A stretch of DNA of 64,000 bases. Source: CAVVTR01 sp963751245. Its GTDB lineage: Bacteria > Acidobacteriota > Thermoanaerobaculia > Thermoanaerobaculales > Thermoanaerobaculaceae. A program made the translations under genes and the position numbers. The notes beneath the pieces are model-generated. The model was given only the letters and a program-made list of their open reading frames with translations, was not told where the DNA came from and searched no databases. Location of the stretch: contig CAVVTR010000003.1 in NCBI GenBank assembly GCA_963751245.1, positions 21,086-85,085 on the forward strand. The letters run 5' to 3'. Shown here in pieces: positions 14,982-24,000 of the stretch. How positions within the stretch are numbered: position 1 is the stretch's first letter; the number at the start of each line of letters is the position of its first letter.

Positions 14982-17843
14982 TCAGGAACGACGCCCCACC
15001 GCCGGGGGACCCGGCGGCAGGGACGCGGCGAAGGCGTCGAGGACCTCGAGGTACGGCCGGATGGAGGGGATGAAGTGGCGCTCGCTGCGGCTGTGGGGGC
15101 CGATTCCGCTCTGGCCCCACACCACCGCGTTGCCTCCCGGGGCGAAGCGCGCCGACGTGCCGGCCAGCTTGCGCCCCACTCCGGGGGGACACCCGCCGAC
15201 CCGCTCCACCGCGGTCAGCAGCAGCGCCAGCAGGGGGTTGTCCGGCGGACAGGCCACGCCGCCCTCCACCACCTCCGCGACCAGCTCGACCCCGTGGCGC
15301 CCGGCGATCTCCCCGAGCGCGGCGACGAGGCGCTCGGCGTCGTCGGCGGGGATCGGGCGCACCTCCAGGCCGAGGTTGCCGGTCCCGGCGGAGATGTTGT
15401 AGACGCCGACCTCGCCGACGTTGAGGAAGGGGAACGTGGCCGTGCTCCGCCACCCGTCGGGTGCCTCCAGCGTGAGCAGCCCTCCGAGCCGCTCCTCGAG
15501 CTCGGCGCGCACGGCGACGAGACGCCCCACGAGGTCCACCGGCCGCCCGGCGAACCCCGTGTGGGTCCGCTCGCCGTGGGCCACGAAGCGGACCCGCACC
15601 ACGCCGCGGTTGGCCACGCACACCTCGCCGAGACGCTCGTCGCCGCCTTCTCCGGTCCGCTCCCCCACCAGCATCAGCTCCGGCCTCCAGCCCCGTTCCG
15701 CGGCGAGGTCGCGGAGCAGGTGGGGGGTCCCGAACGGCTCCCGCTCCCCGTTCTCCTCGTTGCCCACGAGCATCATCGACACCGGCGGCCAGGGCGGGCC
15801 CGCCCGGCGGCGCCGCAGCATCCACTCCACGTTGGTGGCCACGACGGTCTTCATGTCGGCGCTGCCGCGCCCCCACAGGTAGTCCCCCTCGACGTGCGGC
15901 TCGAACTGGCTGTCGTTGGGCTCGGGACGGACCACGTCGAAGTGCCCGGAAAGCACGACGGGAGCGAGCAACGCCCCGGGAAACCCCGCGACGAGGGCCG
16001 GGTAGCGGCCCGTCTCCCACAGGCGCACCTCGAGGCCCGCCTCCTGCAAGGTGCCGGCAAGGAAGCGGGCGCAGCGTTCCACCTCGCCGAGGCGCTCGTC
16101 GGCGCAGTTGGTCACCGACGGAATGCGGATCAGCTCCACCGCCAGACGGACCACGGACGCGACCTCGCCGTCCGCCACCGCCGTGACGTCCGCCGGCGCC
16201 GGCGCCGCCGCGCGGACCGGCAGCGCGGCGTTCTCCCGGGTCCAGGCCTCGAACGGCACGGTGAGCTCGCCGAGCTTCCCCGCCTCCTCTCCGAGCTCGT
16301 GGCGCGCCTCCACCACCGCCGCCGTCTCCCGCGCCACCCGCTCGCGCTCCCCGGCGATCCACTCGAGCACGAGCCCTGGGGCCACCACCGGATCCCCCAG
16401 CAGGGTGCGCCGGGACGCCCGCATGCGCTGCTCGAGCCAGAGGCGGAGGCGCTGGGCGGGGTTCGCCGCCCCCTCCGCCATGGCCCGGACCGGCTCCAGC
16501 GCCTCCTCCCAGCCCAGCGCGGCGGCGAGCTCCCGGAGGTCCTCGAGGACGGCCGCCAGCCACTCGCGCATGGGCACGACCTCCCCGCTCCAGGGGTGCT
16601 CGACCACCGCGTCGAGCCCCCGCCTGGCCGCCGCTTCCTCGTTCCGCCGCGCCCGCCCGATGTCCGCGGCGTCGTAACGGAAGCCCGCGCCGTAGGCGGG
16701 GTCCGCGTAGATGCGCAGGACGAGCAGCTGCTTGAGGACGGTCCTGGCGACGGCGAGCTCCAGCGAGCCCCCGCCCTCGTCGGTGCGCACCTCGACCCGG
16801 GTCATGGGCAGGTCCACCAGGGCGCACAGGTTCTCGATCACCAGCGCCTGCTCGGCGACGGCCAGGTCGGGGTGCTCGTCGCTGGCGTAGATGCCCCGAC
16901 GGTACAGCTCGGCGAGCTGCTCGGAGGTGGTGCGGACGATGAGGTTGATGGGGTCCACGTCGGAGCGGGCGCGCACGGGCGTCCAGTTGTTCGCCCCGAA
17001 GCGGACGCCCCGGCGCACCAGGTCGGTGGAGAGGCGCAGGTAGTCCGGGTAGCTCGCGTACAGCCCCGGTACGTCGAGCTCCGGGGGGTTGGGGAAGGTG
17101 AGCAACCGGTTGGAGTCGTTGGCGGTCAGCACGATCTCGCTGCGCCCCCCGGAGGTGGCGGCGGCCAGCGGCGTCGACGCGGAGACCGCGATGAACAGGG
17201 GGCAGAACGGCCGCAGCAGGCGGGCGGCGCGGATCATGGCGTCGTTGCGGAAGTCGGCCACCCCGCGTCCCTCGCGCCGGCCCCGGGGGAGGTGGATGAA
17301 GTCCCAGGCCAGGAGCGGTTCGGGCAGCGAGTGGTTGGAGTGGATGCCGGCGGTCGCCAGGCGCGATCCGAACAGCTCGACGCAGCGCGCCAGGTAGCGG
17401 CGCTTGGCCAGGCTCCACCCCGCCGGGATGCTGTCGCGGTCCACGACGGTGCGGTGGGGGATGTTGCCGTGGAGGGCGAGGAGGCGGTGGCCGGCCGACA
17501 GGCCCAGCTCGAACAGGACGTCGGTGAGCACGCCCTCCAGGACGGCGGCCTCGAACGCCGGTCCGCGCACGTCGTAGTAGGGGCGGGTGGCGAACTCGAC
17601 CATCCAGTGGAACACCTCCCGCTGGACCCGGCTGCGCGCCCAGGCCGGAATGCGCTCCTCCACCAGCACGTCGGCCAGCGAGCGGCGTCCGGGGCCGAAG
17701 CCGACCAGGCCCACCGGCGCCAGGCGCTCGTCGAGGACGTTGAACTCGACCTCGAGACCGCAGGTCCCCGCCTCGAAGCGGTCCTTGACCGCGACCTCGA
17801 CGGCGAGCTGGAGCTTCTCGGCGAAGCGGCCCCAGTCAGCCAT
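14982..17843 (-). CDS. Fusion of a GCS2-type carboxylate-amine ligase and an M20 peptidase
   Basis: Two enzymes in one 953-residue chain. Residues about 1-550 resemble glutamate-cysteine ligase 2 proteins: acidic 'GLEVEFNVLD' near the N-terminus, 'AGIHSNHSLPEP', and 'ALIAVSASTPLAAATSGG'-like substrate loop. After a Pro/Ala linker near 555-575, residues 575-950 are an M20 metallopeptidase: His634 and Asp636 ('GHFDVV'), bridging Asp663 ('GSADMK'), catalytic Glu696/Glu697 ('GNEENGE'), and the late 'IGPHSRSERHF' histidines. The frame is continuous across the join. The aminotransferase gene ends 27 bases upstream, so both are probably one operon. One half would form an amide bond and the other cut one; the substrate is unknown. 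Confidence 0.78.
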   Translation of the reverse strand: MADWGRFAEKLQLAVEVAVKDRFEAGTCGLEVEFNVLDERLAPVGLVGFGPGRRSLADVLVEERIPAWARSRVQREVFHWMVEFATRPYYDVRGPAFEAAVLEGVLTDVLFELGLSAGHRLLALHGNIPHRTVVDRDSIPAGWSLAKRRYLARCVELFGSRLATAGIHSNHSLPEPLLAWDFIHLPRGRREGRGVADFRNDAMIRAARLLRPFCPLFIAVSASTPLAAATSGGRSEIVLTANDSNRLLTFPNPPELDVPGLYASYPDYLRLSTDLVRRGVRFGANNWTPVRARSDVDPINLIVRTTSEQLAELYRRGIYASDEHPDLAVAEQALVIENLCALVDLPMTRVEVRTDEGGGSLELAVARTVLKQLLVLRIYADPAYGAGFRYDAADIGRARRNEEAAARRGLDAVVEHPWSGEVVPMREWLAAVLEDLRELAAALGWEEALEPVRAMAEGAANPAQRLRLWLEQRMRASRRTLLGDPVVAPGLVLEWIAGERERVARETAAVVEARHELGEEAGKLGELTVPFEAWTRENAALPVRAAAPAPADVTAVADGEVASVVRLAVELIRIPSVTNCADERLGEVERCARFLAGTLQEAGLEVRLWETGRYPALVAGFPGALLAPVVLSGHFDVVRPEPNDSQFEPHVEGDYLWGRGSADMKTVVATNVEWMLRRRRAGPPWPPVSMMLVGNEENGEREPFGTPHLLRDLAAERGWRPELMLVGERTGEGGDERLGEVCVANRGVVRVRFVAHGERTHTGFAGRPVDLVGRLVAVRAELEERLGGLLTLEAPDGWRSTATFPFLNVGEVGVYNISAGTGNLGLEVRPIPADDAERLVAALGEIAGRHGVELVAEVVEGGVACPPDNPLLALLLTAVERVGGCPPGVGRKLAGTSARFAPGGNAVVWGQSGIGPHSRSERHFIPSIRPYLEVLDAFAASLPPGPPAVGRRS

Positions 17844-17870
17844 CGCGCCCCCGCGCCGCGCCGCCCGGCC

Positions 17871-19178
17871 TCACAGCGCCTCCAGCGCCTGCCACAGGCG
17901 GTCGGCCGCCCGCGCCGTGACTTGCGGTTCCAAGGCGTAGGAGAAGCGGATCCAGCGCGCCCCCCACGCGCTGAAGTAGACGCCGGGGACGACGGCGAGG
18001 CCGTTCCGCTCCGCCAGGTAGGCGCCCATCTGGGCCGAGTCCGCCATGCCGGCGCGGTCCATCCAGCGCCCCACGTCGATGAACGCGTAGTATCCCTGTC
18101 CGGCCACGTGGGACACGCCCCAGCGGGCAAGCCGCTCGCGCAGCACCCGCCGGCTCTCGTTGGTGGGCGCCACGATGGGCCGGCACGCCTCCGCGAAGCC
18201 CATCCGGTACGCGGCGATGGCCACGGCCTGGCTGTGGAACGACGGGATCACCCCGTGGGAGGCCCGGCTCTGCGCGAGCCGGACCACCCGCTCGGAGGCC
18301 AGCAGGTGCGCGTTGCGCACGTTGCTCGCCCCGAGGGACTTGGTGATGCCGTCGAGGACGATGCAGCGCTCACGCTCCTCGCCGCTGAGCTCGCGCAGCA
18401 TGGCGTTGAGGTCGAAGGGGCGCTCGTCGGTCACCCAGTGGTAGATCCAGTCGAAGATCACGAACGGCACGCCCGCGGCGAAGGCGGCGCGGGCGAGGGC
18501 GATCTGCTCCGCCAGCGGCTGCAGGCGTCCGGTGGGGTTGTCGGGGCTGGTAACGACCAGCGCCGCCACCTTGCGGCCGTCCAGCCGCGCCGCGGCCTCC
18601 ACGCACTCGCGCACGGCCCCAGGCGTGATCGCCCACCCCGCGCGCTCCTCCCCCGGCGCCAGCATCACGTTGGCGCCGACCTCGTAGGGACCCCAGTTGT
18701 ACGAGATCCACGGTACCCGGCTGGTGACCACGAAGTCGCCACGCCGCCCGAAGCCGAGGATCTGGACCGCCTCGTAGGCCTTGAGGAGGGCGTCGCGCCC
18801 GCCCTGGGCGGCGAGGACGTTGGCGGGGCCCCAGCCGGAGGCGGCGTCCAGGCCCCAGTACGGTCCGGCCACCGCGGCGCGGAACGCCTGGCACCCGAAC
18901 GGCTGGTCGTAGGCGGTGCCGTGCTCCTTCTGCAGCGCGTGGGCGGCGTCGAGGAGCGCCTCCGGGACTCCCGGGAGGCTGGCGCCGCCGTCGCCCTGGC
19001 TGGCGTCGAAGACCTCGCCGTCCGGCAGCGCACGCCGGTAGACCGCGAGGGCGTCGCGGATCTCGAACATGCGGCTGCCGGGGATCGGCGCCATGGTGGC
19101 GAGGCTCGGGTCGAGACCCGCCAGGCGCTCGCGGTCCACCACCGCCACCGGTCCGGTGCTCAGGGCCTCGCTGGACAT
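17871..19178 (-). CDS. PLP-dependent class I/II aminotransferase
   Basis: Protein of 435 residues with aminotransferase fold type I. Seen are 'SQGDGGASLPG' near the N-terminus, 'VTSPDNPTGRLQP' for the substrate/cofactor loop, cofactor Asp in 'FVIFDWIYHWV', and the Schiff-base Lys in 'DGITKSLGASNVRNAHL', with a late 'RWIRFSYALEP' that holds the carboxylate-binding Arg. It resembles aspartate/aromatic-type enzymes but is not close to any that I can name. It is the first gene of a two-gene unit with the ligase/peptidase fusion, suggesting a shared pathway on an amino-acid-like compound. It diverges from the glycosyltransferase with 152 bases between starts. Confidence 0.83.
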   Translation of the reverse strand: MSSEALSTGPVAVVDRERLAGLDPSLATMAPIPGSRMFEIRDALAVYRRALPDGEVFDASQGDGGASLPGVPEALLDAAHALQKEHGTAYDQPFGCQAFRAAVAGPYWGLDAASGWGPANVLAAQGGRDALLKAYEAVQILGFGRRGDFVVTSRVPWISYNWGPYEVGANVMLAPGEERAGWAITPGAVRECVEAAARLDGRKVAALVVTSPDNPTGRLQPLAEQIALARAAFAAGVPFVIFDWIYHWVTDERPFDLNAMLRELSGEERERCIVLDGITKSLGASNVRNAHLLASERVVRLAQSRASHGVIPSFHSQAVAIAAYRMGFAEACRPIVAPTNESRRVLRERLARWGVSHVAGQGYYAFIDVGRWMDRAGMADSAQMGAYLAERNGLAVVPGVYFSAWGARWIRFSYALEPQVTARAADRLWQALEAL

Positions 19179-19330
19179 CCCGTCCCCCCTTCGGGTCCCC
19201 CGGCGGCCGGAGATGGCCGCCGCTCTGCTCCCTTTGAAACGATGAAGCCAGCGTACCGCCGCTTTGTTCCCCTCTCAAGGCGGAGCGCCGCCGCCGGGCG
19301 CCGCCGCGGCGGCCGGGATAGCATCGGGAG

Positions 19331-20602
19331 GTGCGCATCCTCTTCCTGGCCGACCGCCTCTCCCTGCGCGGCGGGGCGGACCACCACCTGCGGCAGGTCA
19401 TCGCCGCGGCGGCGGCCGCCGGCCACCGGGTGACGCTGGCCTGCGGCCGCGCCGAGCCGGGCGTCGGGCCTCCGGCCGGGGTGTCCCTGGTGCGCCTGCG
19501 CGGACTGGCCGCGCGCGCCGCCTCCGCCGCCCGCCTGACCGGCCTCGACGCCCTCCTCGCCGGTCACGACGTGGTGCACGCGCAGAACGTGATGAACCCG
19601 GTGGCGCTGGCCGCCGCGACCGCCGCGGGCCGGGCGGTGGTCACCGTGCAGGACCACCGGGTGCTGTGCCCCGGTCCGGGAAAGACGCTCCCGGACGGGT
19701 CGCGGTGCCGCGTGGCCATGGACGAGGCGGCGTGCGCCGCCTGCCTGCCCGGCGTCGCGTACCGCGAGGAAATGCTCGCCCTCACGCGGGCCCGGCTCGA
19801 GGCGCTGCGCGGCGCCCGGCTCGTGGTGCTGTCGGACTACATGGCCCGCGAGCTCGCCGCCGCGGACCTGCCGGGCGCCCGGGTGCTGCCGCCCTGGGTG
19901 ACGCCGGGCCCTCCCCGCGCGAGGCCCGGGGACGGCCTCCTCCTCGCCGGCCGGATGGTGGCGCACAAGGGCGTCATCGTCGCCTGGCGCGCCTGGCGCC
20001 GGGCCGCGACGCCCCTGCCCCTGCGGGTCGCCGGCAGCGGCCCGCTGGCGGCCGCCATGGACGGCGCCGCGCGGCTGGGCTGGCTGGACCGGGCGGCGCT
20101 GCGGCGGGAGCTGCGCCGCGCCCGGGCGCTGCTGTTCCCCTCGAGGTGGCAGGAGCCGTTCGGCATCCTCGGGGTCGAGGCGCTGGCCGAGGGCACGCCG
20201 GTGATCGTCGCGGACACCGGAGGCACCCGGTCCTGGTCCGCCGCCGGCTGCCTGCGGGTCCCGGCGGGCGACGCCGGCGCCATGGCCGAGGCCGTCTCGC
20301 GGCTCGCGGCCGACCCGTCCCTCGCACTGCGCCTCGGCCGCGAGGGGCAGGCCGCCGTGGCCGTCGTCTTCTCCCGGCGGCTCATCGAGCCCCGCCTCCT
20401 CGCCCTCTACGAGGCCGCCGCCCGCGCGGAGCCTAGCCCCGCCGGCGGGGGCGTGGAGGCCGAACGCCGCCGCCGGCAGCAGCACCACGGGATTCAGCAC
20501 GAGAGCTCCGGGGCCATTCGGCGGTGCGGGAGCGCAGAGACCTCGCGGGCCGTGAACCGGCATGGGAAGTTGAGGGGAACCCCCGCCCACCCCGCGGGCT
20601 GA
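19331..20602 (+). CDS. GT4-type glycosyltransferase with an unusual C-terminal tail
   Basis: Nucleotide-sugar glycosyltransferase, GT-B fold. N-terminal half: 'ILFLADRLSLRGGADHHL'-type acceptor domain and a cysteine cluster 'CAACLPG'. C-terminal half: 'GRMVAHKGV', and the donor-site 'FPSRWQEPFGILGVEALAEGTPVIV'. The fold ends near residue 370 ('LYEAAARAEP'). The last ~53 residues are low-complexity and read through intergenic-looking DNA; the stop at 20600 lies inside a dispersed palindrome, so the natural stop may have been lost. The start is a GTG at 19331. Sugar and acceptor are unknown. Confidence 0.82.
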   Translation: MRILFLADRLSLRGGADHHLRQVIAAAAAAGHRVTLACGRAEPGVGPPAGVSLVRLRGLAARAASAARLTGLDALLAGHDVVHAQNVMNPVALAAATAAGRAVVTVQDHRVLCPGPGKTLPDGSRCRVAMDEAACAACLPGVAYREEMLALTRARLEALRGARLVVLSDYMARELAAADLPGARVLPPWVTPGPPRARPGDGLLLAGRMVAHKGVIVAWRAWRRAATPLPLRVAGSGPLAAAMDGAARLGWLDRAALRRELRRARALLFPSRWQEPFGILGVEALAEGTPVIVADTGGTRSWSAAGCLRVPAGDAGAMAEAVSRLAADPSLALRLGREGQAAVAVVFSRRLIEPRLLALYEAAARAEPSPAGGGVEAERRRRQQHHGIQHESSGAIRRCGSAETSRAVNRHGKLRGTPAHPAG

Positions 20603-20616
20603 AGCCCGCGGCTACG
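20592..20616. repeat. REP-like palindrome, dispersed family
   Basis: Nine-base arms CCGCGGGCT / AGCCCGCGG around GA (20592-20611), followed by CTACG. Read on the minus strand it begins CGTAGCCGC, then variable stem, TTCA loop, and complementary stem. The same design occurs at 63613 and 63834, with compensating base changes in the stem. It supplies the stop codon of the glycosyltransferase frame. Confidence 0.6.
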
Positions 20617-21008
20617 TCTGTCGGCGCGTCTGCACCGTCTCCCAGCGCCCCGGTCGACCGGGCCTTGGCGTCCACTGGTTCAGCCCGTCGCAGATAGGAG
20701 AGCCGCTCGGTGCCACTGGTAACGATTTGAACCCCACCAAGCCTCCACGTCTCTCAGTGCCTCATTCTCCGAGGCGCTGGCAGCACGCTGGGCCACAAAT
20801 CGTTAGCGGTGGCACCGTACACCCTCCAAGTTTGCAGGGTTCTCCAGTACCACAGAAAGACCTTCATCACCCCGCTTCCTGCTCCGGCCCGCATTCGCTG
20901 TACCCACTGCGCCGTCGCCCGCACCGTACCGCCTCCCAGCGGCGCCCGCCCGCTCGCCCAGCTCCACCCCCCCGTCAATCTTGGCGCCAGCGACGGTGCC
21001 GCCGGGGG
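20603..21008. other. Non-coding gap between glycosyltransferase and efflux operon
   Basis: About 400 bases with lower G+C than the neighbouring genes and no supported gene on either strand. It holds the end of the REP-like palindrome and the 106-bp inverted-repeat element. I see no T-rich terminator for the efflux operon, which ends at 21009 on the minus strand. Confidence 0.5.
20710..20815. repeat. 106-bp element with 20-bp terminal inverted repeats
   Basis: Left arm 20710-20729 (begins GTGCCACTGGTAACG) and right arm 20796-20815 are inverse complements at 18 of 20 positions; the two differences are internal. The 66-base centre has no coding potential that I can see. No obvious target-site duplication flanks it. 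It could be a miniature transposon-like element, a relic IS end pair, or a long hairpin RNA. Confidence 0.5.
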
Positions 21009-24000
21009 TCAGGAGGGCTGCGGTACGCCCTCGCCGAGGACACCCTGCACCCACCGCAGCGTCACCTCCGCGACCAGGTAGTCGCGCCGGGCGCGGGCCA
21101 GGTTGCCGCGCGCCATTGTCAGGTTGAGCTGCGCGTCGTCCACGTCGAGGCGGGTCTTCACGCCGTACTCGTACCCCTTCTCCGCCATGAACAGCAAGCG
21201 CTTCGCCTGCTCCGTGGTCCCCGAGAGCGCCGCCACGATCTCCTCCGACTGCCGCACCGCGTCCACGGCGTTGCGGACCTCCAGGGCGATGGAGTCCCGC
21301 AGCCTGGCCTCATCGAGGCGCAGGGAGGACAGGTCGCTCCTCGCCTGGACCACCTTGCCACGGGTGCGCAGCCCGTCGAAGATGGGGAAGCTCAGGTAGA
21401 GGCCCGCGTTCCACGTCCGCCCTGCGGAGTCGTCGAGACCGGTGTCGATGGTGCGCCGGCCGTACGCCGCCCGCAGGTCCACCCGGGGCTTGTCCCCGGT
21501 GCCGGCGATGGTCACCAGCTCCTGCGCGACCTGGCGCTGGTGGGTGAGCTCCGCGAGCTCCGGGCGGTTGGCCAGCGCCACCGCCAGCGCGACCTCGTAG
21601 GACACCGGCGGCGCCGGCTCCGCGCCCAGGTCGCCCCGCGCGTCCACGTCGCGGTCCGTCTCGGCGAGGAGGAACGCCAGGCCCTCCCGGGCGGTCCGTA
21701 CCGCGTTGGCGGTGCGGATCACATCCGGGCGCGCGTTGGCCACCGCCACCTCGGCGGCGAGCACGTCGTAGTCGGTGGCGGTGCCCGCCGAGTACCGGTT
21801 GCGGGCCTCCTCCAGGTGACGCTCCTTCTGCTGCAGGTTCTCCTCGGCGATGGCCGCCATCTCCTTGGCCAGCAGCACGTCGTAGAACGCCGCCGTCACG
21901 TCCCGGCGCACCGCCTGCCGGAAGCGGCGCAGGTTGTCATCGCCGGTGGCGAGACCCACCTTGGCGGCGCGGATGGCCGCGCCCACCTTTCCCCAGGTGA
22001 ACACGGCCTGGGAGAGGCCGAGCTCGGCGGTGGTCACGTCCTGCTGGAAGGAGAAGATGGCGCCGAACTCCGCGGGGATGTCCTTGAAGAAGTCCTGCTG
22101 GCTGGCGTCGTACTGGCGCAGCCCGGCGGCGGTGAGGGTGAGCTGCGGCAGCGCCGCGGCGCGCTCCTCCACGTACTTGCCCGCGAGCCAGCGGCGGTAC
22201 TCCTCGGCCTTCTGGATGTCGCGGTTGCGCTCCGCCGCCATCCTCAGCGCCTCGTCGAGCGTCAGCGTGACGGTGGTCGCAACCCCCGTCGCGGGGACGG
22301 CTGCGGGGGCGACCGGCTGCTGGGCGCGGGCCGGGGCCGCGGCCCCGGCGAGCAGCGCGAGGGCGATCCCGACGGCCGCGGCCCGGGAGGGCTTCGCCGC
22401 CCCGGCCACGCGGCGCTTCAGGCGGACAACGAGGTCGTCGAGGGCCGTGTAGACCACCGGAACCACGAGCAGGGTGAGCAGGGTCGAGGTGATGAGCCCG
22501 CCGATGACGGCGCGGGCCATGGGTGCGCGCATCTCGCCGCCGGACCCCAGCGCGAGGGCCAGCGGGAGCATGCCGAAGATCATCGCGGTGGTGGTCATCA
22601 TGATGGGCCGCAGCCGCGTCCGGCCGGCCTCGATGACCGCCGTCCGCCGGTCCATGCCGCGCCTTCGCAGGACCTTGGCGTAGTCCACCAGCAGGATGGC
22701 GTTCTTGGTCACCAGGCCCATGAGCATGATGAGGCCGATGAGGGACATGATGTTGATGGTGTCGCCGGTGAGCAGCAGCATCCCCGCCATGCCCACGATG
22801 GACAGGGGGAGGGACAGCATGATGGCCAGGGGGTCCATGAACGACTCGAACTGGGCCGCCAGGATCAGATACACAAAGACGATGGCGAGGAGCAGCGCCT
22901 CTCCCATGTAGCGGAACGACTCCTCCATGGCCTCGTTCTCGCCGGCCAGGACGACGCTGTAGCCCGGCGGCAGGTGCATGCCGGCGGCGACCTCCCTCAC
23001 CTTCTGCACCGCCGTGCCGAGGGGAAGCCCGTCCAGGTTGGCCGACACGACCACCTCACGGCTGAGGTCGCGGCGGACGATCTCCGAGGGGGTGGTGGCC
23101 GCCTCGTAGCGCGCCAGGGAACCCAGGGAGACCAGCGCCGGCGCCTGACCCGGCCGGTTGACCACGAGACGCAGCGCCGCCACCTGGGCGATGTCCCGGC
23201 GGGAGGCCTCGGGCAGCCGCAGGCGCACGTCGATGGCGTCGCCGTCCTCGTCCTCGAAGGTGGAGACGGCCTGACCGCCCACGAGCACCCCGAGGGTCCG
23301 GGCGACGGCGGCGGAGCTGAGGCCCGCGTCGGCGGCGCGCTCTCGGTCGATGACGAGGCGGTACTCGGGGCTCTCGTGCTCCAGGGACATCTCCAGGTCC
23401 ACGATGCCGGGAACGCCGTAGAGCGCGCCCTTCATCTGCGCGGCGTAGGTCTTGAGCCGGGCCAGGTCCTCGCCCCGGATGCTCGCCTGCAGCGGCTTGC
23501 GGCTGTCGAGGTTGCCGGACTCGGCGAAGGAGGGCACGATCCCGGCGATCGCGACGAGCCGCTCACGCAGCTCCCTCTGGATCTCCTTCTGGGACCGGGC
23601 TCGCTCCGCGCGGTCCTTGAGCTTCACGTAGACGCTGGCGTCGCGCACCGTGCCGGTGTCCCCGGCGCCGATGGAGGCGTAGGTGTGGTCCACCTCGGGG
23701 AGGCTGCCGATCGCTGCCAGCACCACCCCCAGCCGGTTGGTGGTCTCCTCCAGGGAGGCGTCCGGCGCAGTGGAGAAGTTGACCTGGAACTCGCCCTGGT
23801 CGGAGGCGGGGAAGAACTCGTTCTCGAGCATCCCGAACGCCACGATGCCGCCGAAGAACGCCACGGTGGCGGCGGCCAGCACCGTCTTGCGGTGGTCCAG
23901 GGCCCATCCGATGACCGCTCGGTAGCGGTCCGCGGTGCGGTCGAACCAGGCGTTGAACACGTCCAGCGCGTGCTTGACGAAACCGCGCCTGCCGCTGCGG

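Noticed and set aside
15075..19433. Very long open frame on the plus strand opposite the ligase/peptidase and aminotransferase genes
   Set aside because: It is the antisense of two well-supported genes, rich in His/Arg/Gln low complexity, and typical of shadow frames in high-G+C DNA.
22410..22470. Treating the RND-TolC join as a simple shadow or misread
   Set aside because: Both halves are complete and in the same frame with no stop between them, so the join stands as sequenced.
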